Source of the DNA: Spinacia oleracea
Lineage: Eukaryota > Streptophyta > Magnoliopsida > Caryophyllales > Amaranthaceae
Length of the DNA: 64,000 nucleotides
Assembly (NCBI RefSeq): GCF_020520425.1
Contig: NC_079492.1
Location: 101,839,157-101,903,156 of the forward strand
Reading direction: 5' to 3'
Made by a program: the position numbers and the translations under genes. The notes under the pieces were generated by a model. The model saw only the letters and a list, made by a program, of their open reading frames with translations. It ran no database searches and had not been told where the DNA came from. Of the stretch, positions 1-15,763 are shown piece by piece (within the stretch, counting starts at the first letter, position 1; the number at the start of each line of letters is the position of its first letter).

Positions 1-930
1 TAAATTTAAATCGAAAAGGGTCGGAAGACAAATATTCGAAAAATTAAAGCTTTATGCATGATTATACACAATTTCATTTTACAATTCCCATTTGATATTG
101 TGAGAGTTTCTAATATTGTACTTCGTATTCGGTTGTCAAAACAAAAAGAACGTAGAAATTGTATATGGTTCATTTTTTTTATATATTGGTTGATCACATT
201 TGGTCTCGCTGTTAACTTCTCTTTCTTTTCGATGGTAGTTGTCCCTCGAGCCGTTCATAATCAAAATATAAAAATCAGAGAGAGAAAGTTTATTTTCTAA
301 TAAGAGCGCATTAGAGGTGATACAAAGTGAGAGGAATACGTAGTACTATTCTATTATAGAATAGAGATAATATGTAATCTCGCACGCGAATGCGTGCATA
401 TAAGACTAGTAATATATATCTAAGGTCATCCAGGTAAACAAAGGGGAAAGGTCATCCAGGTAAGTAGTAGAGTACAAGCGATTCTTCAGCTGAGGGCAAG
501 AAGAAATAAACATGACTACAGAACAACATGAATGCTCAATAAATTCTTCAGCTAACCAAAATTTCCACTTCAAATATTATACTTGAGCTTTCACAGAAAT
601 ATTTTACACTAATGCTCAGAGATATAAGCAACCGGGTTGCCATTGCCGCTATAACCAAGATTACATGATGTGAACTTAGAAGGGTTCCTAGTGTTAAATA
701 CACAGCATAATGCTGCAAATAACACTTGTTTTGGAGTATTATTAATTTAGTCAGAAGGGGCCAGGGGACTGGAACCCAACAGTTATTTTAGCTAATATTT
801 GGTTGCTACCCACCTGATTCAGAGATGGGTTCGGTCAAGTACCGAACCAGGTAACCCAGATCAAGCTGCCCCATTTTTATAGGAAGCTCTGTCCCTGTTA
901 GCACGCAAAGAAAAAAAAACAAAAAGAAAA
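1..930. other. AT-rich spacer downstream of THIC
   Basis: I see no gene here. The two overlapping open frames in the first 300 bases lie in AT-rich sequence and have no family resemblance. The right-hand part may belong to the long 3' UTR isoforms of THIC, which is transcribed leftward, but I cannot place a final poly(A) site. Confidence 0.5.
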
Positions 931-937
931 GAAAATG

Positions 938-1058
938 CACACTCCCTACGCAGGCATTATCCTGTTCAGGTTCAAAGGGACTTTCTCAGCCTGTCTCGCC
1001 AGCATCTTCCGCCAAAACAGACCGAGATGCTGTAGCTGAGACAGACACCCCTGGTGCC
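938..1058 (-). promoter_or_regulatory. TPP riboswitch aptamer in the THIC 3' UTR
   Basis: Read on the minus strand this is a thiamin pyrophosphate aptamer. It starts with GCACCAGGGGTG (about 1058-1047), has the conserved CTGAGA near 984-989, then ACCTGA and the strongly conserved CAGGATAATGCCTGCGTAGGGAGTG ending near 939 (given here as two adjoining blocks). The arm between P3 strands is long, as in plant versions. It lies about 370 bases after the THIC stop codon, the place where all land-plant THIC genes examined carry this element. In known plants TPP binding frees an upstream 5' splice site, so a stable short 3' UTR is replaced by an unstable spliced long one and THIC expression falls. 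The motif match is direct; the mechanism is taken from the known plant system. Confidence 0.96.
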
Positions 1059-1059
1059 T

Positions 1060-1234
1060 TTCTCACGTCAATAAAATGTATAACGTATATGAAAAAAACC
1101 AAAAAAAAAAACAAACACTCTAGATTGAAATAAAACCAACCAAAAGAAAGGAGTTTCATTGTTGCCATAGTTCCAAACAAGCAATATGAATGAACTAGTC
1201 TATTCTTTATTTGTACATCAACCTTGAACTTACC
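1060..1234 (-). promoter_or_regulatory. Riboswitch-controlled 3'-UTR splice site and poly(A) signal of THIC
   Basis: On the minus strand a strong donor, GAGGTG|GTAAGTTC, lies at 1234/1233. It is followed by an AATAAA signal at 1211-1206 and then, next to the aptamer, by the possible acceptor GAGAAAG|GCACC at 1060/1059. The donor flank contains GUUCAA, which is complementary to UUGAAC in the aptamer arm (near 967-972). That is the arrangement expected if ligand-free aptamer masks the donor so the early poly(A) signal is used. Donor and signal are read directly; the exact acceptor is inferred. Confidence 0.72.
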
Positions 1235-1426
1235 ACCTCAGAGAAAAAGTCCACGAATATATTAATCTGCATCCACTGAGGCTTCAAGGAGGGCTAAGCT
1301 AAGCTCAGCTCAGCTATGCCACTGCCTCCACTTATTTCTACCTGCAAATTCATCATCACGAGATTAATGGATTAATCACAGTCCTCTTCATAATTGGAGG
1401 TAATCAGGGTTCATGGACTATTTGTT

Positions 1427-5960
<4,534 letters not shown>

Positions 5961-5967
5961 ATTACGA

Positions 5968-5998
5968 GACTTTTTATTTATTTATTATTATTAATAAG
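5968..5998 (-). promoter_or_regulatory. Candidate THIC core promoter
   Basis: On the minus strand an A/T-only run with AATAAATAAATAAAAAG precedes the predicted leader exon by about 20-30 bases, a plausible TATA region. It could equally be a chance AT-rich run. Confidence 0.35.
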
Positions 5999-6000
5999 TT

Positions 6001-7098
6001 TCAAGTTTATTTATAACAAACCCCTTAAAACAAGTATGGAGTAAGATAAAATAAAATATAAATAATAAATAAAAAGCTGAGGAGAAAGATAAAGAAAAGT
6101 TATAAAGGGCCACTTTTTAAAATTCAAAAATTTATAATTGACTCTAAAATTCAAAAATGATTTCGTAGCAAAAAGTAATGTAGACGAAATTTGATATCTT
6201 ATTGTGATATTGTTGATATGTCAAACTTTTTCTTATCAAAATTATAAGAGATTGAACAAAAAAAAATTTACGAAATTATATATCAAAATAGGAATAATTT
6301 ATTATAGGTATAAAGAGAGTCACAAAACACAAATAATAATCTCATATTATTAATAAATAATTTTATACTTTTAGTATAAATTACCTCACAATTTTAACCA
6401 ATTAAATTAGTTGACATACAATATACATTAGTATTAAGATGATAAGTTGATAACTAATCGGTGTAAAAGAGGGCATGACATAAGGTTAAAGAGTTAAAGG
6501 TGCACTACAATTATTAATTTTGTGAAAAGTTGTAATGCAAAAGAAATCCAAGATATTTAAATGAATAATTATAGACTGTTTGTTCAAAGTGCTATCAGGA
6601 ATATACCAATTATGCTATGAGCTAAATATGTAGTGACATTATAATATTTGCAAATAATTTGTCAAGATATTAATTTCTTGAAATGAATTATTAATGTCTA
6701 CTTTTTTGTTTTATAAAAATATGGACAAAAATTATTAGAAAACGATATGATGTGTTTGGTTATTGATTGCTTTATCTTCCACTTGGCCAAACTCCAAAAA
6801 TAATTCATATGGTGGAAATTGAATGCAGTTTTATTTCTCCTGGATTTTGTCACTTGATGTAGGAAATTTTGTGTTGGTGGAAAATGAAGTTTTCTTTGGG
6901 ATGCATGAATCCATTTATGAGTCATCGGCATTTGTAGCGGACTACATTTTCTTACCTAGTACACCTTGTTTATTTGCATCACACATTACTACGATTAACA
7001 TAGTTGGTTGAGTTGGTGGAAAACTCACCTTGTAATTTGGAGGTCACAGAAATACGTCATTTAGTAAATTAAATTTTGAATTTTATCTGAGGTTAGCC
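6001..7098. other. Intergenic AT-rich spacer
   Basis: No supported gene or recognisable repeat. Short open frames on both strands around 6700-7010 lack any family signature. Confidence 0.5.
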
Positions 7099-7466
7099 TC
7101 TGTTTTGTTTACCTTATTTTCACTTATTTCAGGAAAAATAAGTTCAGATAAGTTCAGGAAAAATAAGGGTTGGCCAAGTACAATTTATAACTAAAATAAG
7201 GCTGCGTTCTATTCACCTGATTTCCACTTATTTTTCCTGAACTTATCTTATCTGAACTTATCTGAACTTAACTGAACTTATCTGAACTTATTAGAACTTA
7301 TCAAAATTTATTTTAGTTATAAATTGTATTTGGCCAACCCTTATTTTTCCTGAACTTATCTTATCTGAACTTAACTGAACTTAACTGAACTTATTTTTCC
7401 TGAAATAAGTGAAAATAAGGTGAACAGAACAGAAATAAGTGGAAATCAGGTGAATAGAACGCAGCC
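7099..7466. mobile_element. MITE with two overlapping inverted-repeat pairs
   Basis: A perfect 34-bp terminal inverted repeat beginning GGCTGCGTTCTATTCACCTG bounds 7200-7466. The interior is built of tandem TCTGAACTTA-like 10-mers. A second inverted pair overlaps it: 7099-7200 is the reverse complement of about 7303-7433. This looks like a MITE inserted in, or fused to, part of another copy of its own family. No clear target duplication was found. Confidence 0.7.
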
Positions 7467-8612
7467 ACTAGTGAATCGACATGATAATTCAAAATTAAGA
7501 AAAACCATATTACTTTTGTATGTTAATTCATTGTTAAAAATTATCAATAGCTCATTTTCCCGTCGTCATCATTTTTTTCTTTTTTGGACTCAAGCAAAAA
7601 CAGAAACAAACAATCATTAGGTATAGCCACGCCCCTAATATCCTCAATTAAAATCCTACCAAGTTTTACGGGTGCAGGAGTTAAAATTTGTAACCGAATT
7701 GGTTGAGTCATGCCTTGGTTTGCTAGTCAATCTGCCGCTCTATTACGGAAGAAAAATAATACGGAAGAAGTATACCCGATTTAACTGGGGCAAACTTAAA
7801 ACACAAATTATTATTTAAAGATGATGTATAATATTTCTTGCACATTGAAATAAAAATTAACTCAAAAGGCTTAAAAGCTAATCCGATATGTAAAACTTAT
7901 CTATTTTTTAGTAACATATAATATTTTTTTATTTTAATAAAAATATTACTTCAAAAACATTAATAAATGTATAAAAGTAATCATTAAACTCTTTAAAATA
8001 TTTATCCATTCATTTGCATTCTCATACCGGTAAAAGTTATCTTTATGCATACAACTATTAACTATACAAGACCTTATTATATAAGTATAAACTTAAAAAG
8101 GATGGAAAGAATGTGGCTAATTTGGTACTGTATATAGAAAGGTACTAGAAAAAGGAAGGGTCGCCAATAAGCCAAGTAGGAACAATTGAGGATAGCTCAT
8201 GTCAACATTCAATTCCACTTGTTGCTTCAATTCACTGCAGCAACCAAAAACATCAACCATCTTTGATGCCGACGTTTATTTACTAAAATATCACCACATT
8301 CAAATTTTCTTGTATTCTCTTCGTCCCTCTGGAGAAAAAGAGGTTTCTTTGTAAAGAAAGATGAAGGATAATTATTTTTACCAAGGGGCTTCTCCCTCAT
8401 ACTGCTTTTCGGGATTGTCTTAGCGTACAACAACTTCCCTTCCCGTTAGGATTACGAAGATGTATTAGTATAATGTAAATATTACCTATTTATTTCATAT
8501 TTACATATTAAAAAAGAGATATTGAAAGACAACAAATTAAACAAAGAAAATAGGACGATCATAACATTAAAAAAATAATTCAAGAAATCTTTACCAATAG
8601 ATTATTGAAGTA

Positions 8613-9000
8613 AATTTGTCAAAAACTACCTTATAAATTGGAATTTTTTTATTAGTTACGCTAATAAAAAAAATTGTGTTGTAACCAACTATGTTATTAA
8701 AAAAATTATGTTGTAGTAAGATACTACTTTTGGTCGGGCTATGAAAAATTGACTCAACATTTATGGCTTGACAGTACTAGGTGCATGAGTGCATCTCACG
8801 TGGCATCTCAAGATAAATGAATAGTTAAATAGCACATGAGATGCATATAGTAAAGTCAACCACGGAATTTCGAGTTAACGTTCATAATTCTGCCAAAGGT
8901 AGTTCCGAACAACATAAAAAGTTTAAAAGTAGTTACAACATTTTTTCATAAAATAGTTTTCAGCAAAAATATGATCTTAGAGGTAGTTTTTGACAAATTT
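8613..9000. mobile_element. Small foldback MITE
   Basis: The left end has AATTTGTCAAAAACTACCT and the right end has its reverse complement AGGTAGTTTTTGACAAATT. The interior is AT-rich and non-coding. The superfamily is unknown to me. Confidence 0.65.
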
Positions 9001-9103
9001 TTTATTATAGAAGGGTTTCACGCCGTGTTAATTTCGATCTTTCGATGTTGTGTTTATACACCCTCTATTCATAATTAATGGCTACATGATTTTTTATTTT
9101 CGA

Positions 9104-9104
<1 letters not shown>

Positions 9105-9175
<71 letters not shown>
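9105..9175. repeat. (TA)n microsatellite
   Basis: An uninterrupted run of about 35 TA units. Confidence 0.97.
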
Positions 9176-9177
<2 letters not shown>

Positions 9178-9299
9178 ATCGTCTAAAAATGCTCTTATGA
9201 TGAAAATATAATTTAATTAACATAATTTTCATAAATAATATAGATATAAATCAACGGTATAGCAATCTTTTGTAACAAACTAAAAATTCCCTTATAATT

Positions 9300-9957
9300 A
9301 AAAGGTTTTTTTTTTAAAAGAAAATTCATTAATAAAGATTCATACGACATTTACAAGAGACATATAGATCTAACAAATACATGACAAATTGAATCAAATA
9401 AAAGTTTCCTTCACCAAAATTACGGTCGTTGAATAGATCTTGCACTTTAGAACGTCTCCCGTATATAACGCTGGAACATGCAACCTTTTCAGAGAGAGGG
9501 TCTAACGATTTGTTGTGGCCGCGAGGATGATTTCCACTTGATTCATCTGAATGTACTCGAAAAATTGATATATGTTGCGATCCCGCATAAAACTTTACCA
9601 ATGAACCAATTCTACATAAATCCACTATGAGTGAACGACAAAACAAACATACTAAAACTAACTCCACCATAGGGAGACTAACGAACAAGGACGAACTCCG
9701 CTCATATGGTAAAAAAAAATTGAATTAATGAGACGATAGCTGAATTAAATGAAGACTATAATAAAAGGTTAGAATAATACCACAACAAACTATTGACACA
9801 ACTGAAATCTATTATAAGGATCATTCTACAAATGTGTTTTACACCAAACATTTAAAAAGTTTGGTTGATAATAATCAAACTAATCAGAGCAGAGTTTTTC
9901 TATTTTTCTAAGAATATGAGAACTTAATAAACTATATGATTGTTAAAATGAGATACA
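9300..9957. other. Unassigned spacer, possible old repeat
   Basis: A 119-codon minus-strand open frame (9688-9329) is not recognised. Its downstream end falls in a T-rich run with TTCATTAATAAA, which resembles a retroelement 3' tail read in reverse. I cannot support a gene here. Confidence 0.25.
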
Positions 9958-10956
9958 TATTTTTTGGCAAATAAATAAATTTTATTAAAACCAAAAAGGG
10001 GAAGGATACATCAACATCAGCCTAACAAACAACATCAAAACACAAAAGCATCAAGGTTTACTCAACCCACATTCTAGGAAGCTAGGGTTGATGAGAGCCG
10101 ATCATCCGAACACACTATACACCAACACTATATAGTCTTAAACAATCAAGTATTGTCCTATCTTATCATTACTTGTACATTCTATTCTAAAAATAACAAT
10201 CTTTAAAATAACATTAGGATCATCTTGAACATGCTGGGAAATTCTCTTATTTTTGTGCAACTAAATCACATAGATGATCTCGGCAAAACATATCCATGAA
10301 GGGTCAAGTCTTTTTCCTGCAAGCCTTGACCGCTTCTGTCAAGTCTTCATCAAAGGGTCTAAATGGTCTGAAAATTTGCACTAGATATCTGCATAATATT
10401 TGCATAGAAAAAAAGGTGATTCGCTGTTTCAAAGTGAGTACGTACCACGTATCACACATAAATTTTCAGTTGAAATATATATTCCAAGAAGCAGGTTTAT
10501 CCTTGGTTGCTAATTTGTGAAGGATAGCTAACCATGAATAAAAATGCTATTTGAACTTGCATTATTATTGCACAACATCCTCTTACAAGGCACACTAACA
10601 AGTTGTCCTTGGATCTTCTGATGCAACTTATTAATTGAGAATTTGGAACCAAGCATACAATGATGAGTGCACCAAACTCCAAAATAACTTATTTGCTATT
10701 TGACACTTTTTTCATAGCCTAAGACAAGCCTACTGAGATATTCATTCTCCAGATATCTTTGTCTCAAATATAATATGCATGAAGCCATGAAACTAAGGCT
10801 TTCTTAGAATTAATGGAAGATGCCTAAAACAGTTTGCATACTGCAGATTTATTCTAGTTCTTTATTCGTGTTTATTGATACTATACTCGAGAAAACATGC
10901 TTCAAATGTAAGTATGCTTAATCTGTGATTTATACATGTTTTCTGGATTTGGGGAT
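9958..10956 (-). pseudogene. L1-type LINE, 3' portion (ORF2 C-terminus and tail)
   Basis: On the minus strand this is the 3' part of a decayed non-LTR retrotransposon. Degenerate reading around 10690-10200 gives the zinc-finger-like C-terminal part of plant LINE ORF2, with phrases such as a cysteine/histidine cluster followed by a W..F..HLDPL-like run and a WLHKNKRIF-like end. The AT-rich 3' tail lies near 9958-9995. The copy is cut at 10957 by the Tat element, and its other half resumes at 25525. Confidence 0.6.
10952..10956. repeat. Target-site duplication (left) of Tat element 1
   Basis: The five bases gggat just left of the LTR start (TGTGAGG) recur at 25525-25529 just after the right LTR end (GTCTACA). 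This fixes both ends of the insertion. Confidence 0.93.
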
Positions 10957-12409
10957 TGTGAGGGGGTCGAAAAAGCGCGAGGCTAATGCGTGACCTGTCC
11001 CTCGTGGGTGTGACGATTCTTTTTATTCAATCAAGTGTAATTGGATTTCCTGTGAGTATACACCCAATTGACTAGTAATATAGGAGTCGCCATTCAGTTT
11101 TTAACGACAATGAGAAAAACTGACAAAACCCGGTTATCGTGACATAAAGGGAGTGCAATTATGTTTGACCACGATGGCCGTAGGTTCCCTTGTGATCCCT
11201 GGTGTGGGGATCTCTCAATATACACCCGCAAGGTAGAGATTGAGGGTTCGGGGGACTGTAACTACCGAGAGGAGTAATTCGCTCGTCGATAACTCCAGAG
11301 GCAGGATATCCTTACTAGCTCAGCATAAATAATTGAAGGGACATGCGTTAACTATTAAACTAATCTGAATTGATTTTAGCAATATGCAGCATATAATACT
11401 AATTCGATCGTGATTATCTGATTTAAATAGCATTAAGGGACCTAGCATGATAATCCAATTTCCCAAAAATATTATATTTATTAGGCGTGATAGAACAATC
11501 ATATTAGGTTAGTTTAACAGTTCATAAAAAGGGCGAGGAAAGCAGTTAAATCATCGAAAAGGGACACATTACGACGCACCCTTGAGAGGTGCGTCAGGGT
11601 TCTCAGAAAACTAACCACTTTGACTTTGCTATTTCTCCTTTTTATTTAACGAATCTCGATTATGGGACAGGATACGTTCTGTTCGATTTATGGATCGATT
11701 GCGACAGAACGCGTGAACAGTTTCGCAGCGAGAGGCTTAGGCTAAGGGGTTTAGAGTCAATACTCAGAGCATATTATGTGTTGTTGTGTGTTGTTTCACG
11801 TCGAAACTAGGGGTCTATTTATAGGGAAGAGTTCGTGGAAAGATAGAATTGCAGAGTTCTAATCCACAAAGAATTAGGAAAAGAAGCGTACCCAGGTATT
11901 TTCAGCGCCCAGGCCTGGGCGCCGAAGATTTCGGCGCCCAGAGCCAGGCGTTGAAAATAGGGTCTGGGCAGTCTTTTGTTTAGTCAGATTCGGATTCTAA
12001 AATCCGTAGGGTTTGAGATTAATTTGAGTTTTTTAGCGCGTACGGAATGCGTCTGGGCCCGCTACGAACTCTAGGCTCGTTAGGATTTTAATTAATACGT
12101 AACTCTTATTTCCGAATCCTTTTAGGAATAGGATTCTCGCAGTTTTCTATCTCATTTAGGATTTATGTTGGAATGCAACACCTAATTCTGACAGGTTTCT
12201 ATCTTTTATGATTTTGCCACTTTTAGAAGCTACCTTTTACGGCAATTACTATTTTTAGCAGGTTTCCATAAATAGCAGGTTTCGGGTAAAATGAAATGGG
12301 GAATCGAGATTCGTTTATTTTATAGGAGATGCGTTGTCAAGTGGAGTTTTTATGCTTTCATCATTGAACCTTTCCCTTGCGGGAATGGGGACAAAAGTAG
12401 GTGTCTACA
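10957..12409 (-). repeat. Tat element 1, 3' LTR
   Basis: A 1453-base LTR nearly identical to 24062-25524. In element orientation it begins TGTAGACACC and ends CCCCCTCACA. It lacks an 11-base stretch (near 12028) present in the other LTR and contains one copy of the palindromic module (11898-11958). Confidence 0.93.
11898..11958. repeat. Nested-palindrome module, copy 1 (3' LTR)
   Basis: Outer arms ATTTTCAGCGCCCAG and CTGGGCGTTGAAAAT-like are inverted copies of each other. The left arm also contains the perfect palindrome GCGCCCAGGCCTGGGCGC. Five relatives lie at 15092, 18711, 23231, 25003 and 62189. Confidence 0.85.
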
Positions 12410-12426
12410 GTTAGCCCCCACTTTGA
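12410..12426 (-). other. Polypurine tract of Tat element 1
   Basis: On the minus strand AAAGTGGGGGCTAAC runs straight into the LTR start TGTAGACACC, the expected plus-strand priming site for reverse transcription. The same tract follows the LTR of element 2 at 62726. Confidence 0.8.
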
Positions 12427-12974
12427 CTGAGTCTTGGAGTAAGACGATGGTCAAAGTATTAGACGGAGTGCGTCGCACAAGCCATGGTGTATGTGACCTG
12501 TTTTGCGAGGGTCTCACGAGCCCCCGAGTGATAACATTTGACTTAAGGGTCATCACTTGAAGTGTCGACATATCCCTCACGTGTCATTGGGATTTGTCAA
12601 CTGATAGTATAGAAACTTCCTCACTTTGTCATTGGAAGGATCTAAAGACGCGTAGAAACTCCCTCACTTTGTCATTGGGAGTAGCTACAAATGTTTTCGA
12701 AATTAAAGCTGTAAAGTGTAACTGGGCCTGGCCAAGCCCAATCACGAGGTAAAACGTTTTTAAAGATTCTCATTTTCAGGGCTGGCTAAACGAGAAAACC
12801 CCCTTGTTTTTATAGGAAGTAAAACGAAGGAAAATCCAGTACCCTTGTTTTTATAGGAAGTAAAACGAATGAAAATTCGGTAAAAGTTATCGCTGCAGCG
12901 ACTAAGGACCTGCGCTGTTAGTGACGCAGACCCCGCCCGCTGAAGGTGGGCGAGCCTGTCCTCTGAGGGGGACC

Positions 12975-14360
12975 TGAAGGAAATAATGCCCTTGGTCCAA
13001 GTATGCATTCAATGTTAAGTCTAATAAATGCGGTTCAGTATTAATTAACAAGTTAATAATTCAGTGAGATCAAGTGAGCTGAATGCCTAGCTAGAGGCCG
13101 CTTCAGTTCAAGTGGAATTAATGATATTAATCCACAGCTTACTCTTGACTGAACCCGTAGGGTCACACAAATAGTACGTAAACGGATCAAGTATTTAATA
13201 GCATTAAATACTCCATCTATGGATATTCGGAATCGACGGATCTTGGTTTCAGTGGGAGCTGAGATCGTCACAGGCAAGAAAAGAATACTCCGGAAACGAT
13301 AATATTGCCGGAAACGGAAATATGGATCGTGTCGGAAATATAAATATTATCCAAGTCGTAGATGTTGCCGGAAACGGAAACATGGTACGTATCGGAAAAT
13401 ATTATCGGAAATAGAAATATTGCCGGAATCGGAAATATTGCCGGAAACGGAAATATTGTCTGAATCGGAAATATTATCGGAATCGGAAAATAATTCCGGA
13501 AACGGAAATATTAAATATTTGTTCGAAACGGAAATTAATTCCGGAATCGGAAATGTTGAATATTATTCGTATCGGAAATGAATTCCGGAATCGGAAAATT
13601 AATCGGAAGCGCGTCGTACGAATTAGCATCGGACGAGCTTGCTAGACGAAGGCCCAGCACGAAGCCAGGCCCACGTCCAGCAAGGGAAACGCGCGCCACA
13701 ACACGCCAGCCCAAGGCTGCGCCAGGACCACCGCAAGGCAGGCCCAGCGCGCGCCCAAGGCTGCGGCAGTCGTGGGCTGCGTTGCTCGGGCTGTGCGCGC
13801 GCGCGCATGGCGCCCCTCGTGGGCTGCTGTGCGTGCGTGTGTGTTTGTGTTCACATACGAAACCTAAAACGTACGGGATTCGTTTAATGATTAAATTCCT
13901 AATCCTAAAAGATAAATTAATTAAATAAGAGTTTCACTAGGATTCTAATTTAATTAATTCGTATCCTAGTAGGATTCCAATTCTCTTTCCATACCCCTAT
14001 AAATATGTGGCCTGGGTTCACAATTTATAACGAGTTTTCAAGTATTCAAAGTGAGTTTTTGAGAGAAAAATTCAGTCACATATCTTGCCTAAAAGTGCCG
14101 AAAATTATTAGTACCTTAAGGGCGATTCTAGTTGGTCAATCTTAAGGCGGATCCGGACGTGCTGTGGACTATCTACGGAGGGACGACACTTGGAGTCCTA
14201 AAGACTTGTTCTTGTTCGGTTCGGGCGCAGCTAGGGAAGGCACGCAACAAAGAGTATGCATCTAAACTATGCTATATGATTATGTGTAAATAATATGTAT
14301 TCCTGGCTAAATGGTTTTTCCGCATGATTTATGAATTGTCATATGTATCATAACCTAACA
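12975..14360 (+). mobile_element. Solo LTR nested in Tat element 1
   Basis: A 1386-base unit starting TGAAGGAAATAATGCC and ending ATAACCTAACA, flanked by ggacc at 12970-12974 and 14361-14365. Removing it and one ggacc restores continuity with element 2, which has the uninterrupted equivalent near 63435-63470. A TATA box in CCCCTATAAATATGTGG (about 13994) suggests plus orientation. No coding or internal region is present, so it is a solo LTR from recombination; the parent family is not determined. Confidence 0.85.
13284..13615. repeat. CGGAAAT-type minisatellite inside the solo LTR
   Basis: About 330 bases of short irregular repeats built from CGGAAACGGAAATATTG and CGGAATCGGAAATATT, with phase changes and variants. 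It leads directly into a very GC-rich stretch at about 13600-13850. Confidence 0.9.
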
Positions 14361-14395
14361 GGACCCCCCGTCCGATAGAAGTGGACGAATCTGTT

Positions 14396-14830
14396 TGATG
14401 TTTTTGAAAATAAGGACCTACGCGGTTTGTGACGTAGACCCCGCCCACTGAAGGTGGCGAACCTTGTCCGCTGAGGGTGGACACCCCGTCCGCTGAAGTG
14501 GACGAATCTGTTTAAAATTGTTTTTGAAAATAAGGACCTACGCGGTTTGTGACGTAGACCCCGCCCACTGAAGGTGGCGAACCTTGTCCGCTGAGGGTGG
14601 ACACCCCGTCCGCTGAAGTGGACGAATCTGTTTTGAAATTTTATTTTGCTTTGTCTTTTTTGAAAATAAGGACCTACGTGGTTTGCGCCGTAGACCCCGC
14701 CCACTGAAGGTGGCGAGCCTATTTTAAATTTGAAGTTTTTAATTCTTTCGAAAACTGAGGACCTGCGCGGCTAGTGACGCAGACCCCGCCTGCTGAGGGT
14801 GGGCGAGCCCATTTTGAATTTCTTATTTTG
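14396..14830. repeat. About 120-bp tandem repeats in Tat element 1
   Basis: Two nearly identical 120-base units (anchors AAAATAAGGACCTACGCGG at about 14407 and 14527) are followed by two shorter, more diverged units (near 14665 and 14755). Each carries GACCCCGCCC(A/G)CTGAAGGTGG-like phrases. Related units occur at 12900-12970 and, in element 2, at 63380-63700. The minus-strand open frame across them is a by-product of the repeat. Confidence 0.85.
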
Positions 14831-15091
14831 CCTATGTAGAAGGGCTTTTGTGATTACAACCTGTTGGTGGGTCGTAATATTTCCTGATTAGATGTGTCCT
14901 ATAAGTGGGTCCACATTGTGTATGTTTTTGTTTAACGATGTTTTATTTTATTATTTCTTATTTATTATTATTATTATTTTTTTTAAAATACCGTTTTTTT
15001 CTTTTTTGGGATAGAAATAAGATAACGGATATCTTTACACAAAGTAGGGGAGCACGCGTGTCCGACATCGAATATTCGCTGTCTGGGAACC

Positions 15092-15152
15092 ATTTTCAGC
15101 GCCCAGGCCTGGGCGCGAGAATTTCTAACGCCCAGAGCTGGGCGTTGAAAAT
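15092..15152. repeat. Nested-palindrome module, copy 2 (upstream of the PMD gene)
   Basis: The outer inverted arms ATTTTCAGCGCCCAG and CTGGGCGTTGAAAAT fold around an inner GCGCCCAGGCCTGGGCGC palindrome. It lies just before the pyrimidine-rich leader of the PMD gene, so it could be a promoter element. Confidence 0.85.
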
Positions 15153-15189
15153 GCGAAAGGGGGACTGGTCTTTAAATTCGCGGACCGTC

Positions 15190-15763
15190 TCCTTCCTTTC
15201 CCATTTCCGCCATTTTCGCTCAAGCTCTCCACTTCTCTCTACTGATTTTCGCTCGTTTCTTTCACTTTTCTTCACGAGTTATACTCCAAATCACTTCCTA
15301 ACCTTCCCAATGTAAGTGATTTTCAATAATTTCGAGCTTTTTTGTCAATTTCAGTATTTTGTCAAGTATTTTTGTGCATGAAATTGATTTGGGGGTTTTT
15401 GATTTTGTGCCCCTTTCCTTCAATTAGATAGTTGGAAATGTTCCACATAACATGTTAATTAGTTTGTGCATGTTAATTTTTGCAAGTATGTTGATTTTTG
15501 TTGAATTTGGGCATTTTCATGCTAGCCTTGGTATATTGCTTGCGTTCCTCACAATTCATGAATGACGAATTATGGGAGAATTTTGATTTTGCTGGAGTTA
15601 ATTTTTACTTAGGGAATTTGGCTAAGTATGAACTTAGTATCATGTTTTTTAGGGGACAAAATTGTATGACTCCATTTCATGAGCGAAATGCACTCTTTTT
15701 AGGGATCGGTATGAGTTGCTGATTTTGTCAAAGGTATAATGCCTTGTTGTATTGTTGATCAGC
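15190..15763 (+). promoter_or_regulatory. Leader exon and 5'-UTR intron of the antisense PMD gene
   Basis: A pyrimidine-rich stretch of about 120 bases typical of a plant 5' UTR ends at the donor CCCAAT|GTAAGTG (15311/15312). The matching acceptor is GTTGATCAG at 15762, immediately before the PMD start codon. The promoter itself is not pinned down. Confidence 0.6.

Noticed and set aside
9105-9175. A CRISPR-like or structured array
   Set aside because: It is a plain TA microsatellite; no CRISPR array exists in the window.
11320-12580. Short open frames repeated in all LTR copies (also near 24425-24915 and 61917-62819)
   Set aside because: LTR sequence; the frames are conserved only because the LTRs are copies, and they are broken differently in element 2.
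13578-13928. Overlapping open frames on both strands in the GC-rich block
   Set aside because: High GC removes stop codons; several frames are open at once and the stretch lies inside a solo LTR.
14348-14704. A 118-codon minus-strand open frame with internal repeats
   Set aside because: It is the translation of the 120-bp tandem repeats of the Tat element; no independent gene evidence.
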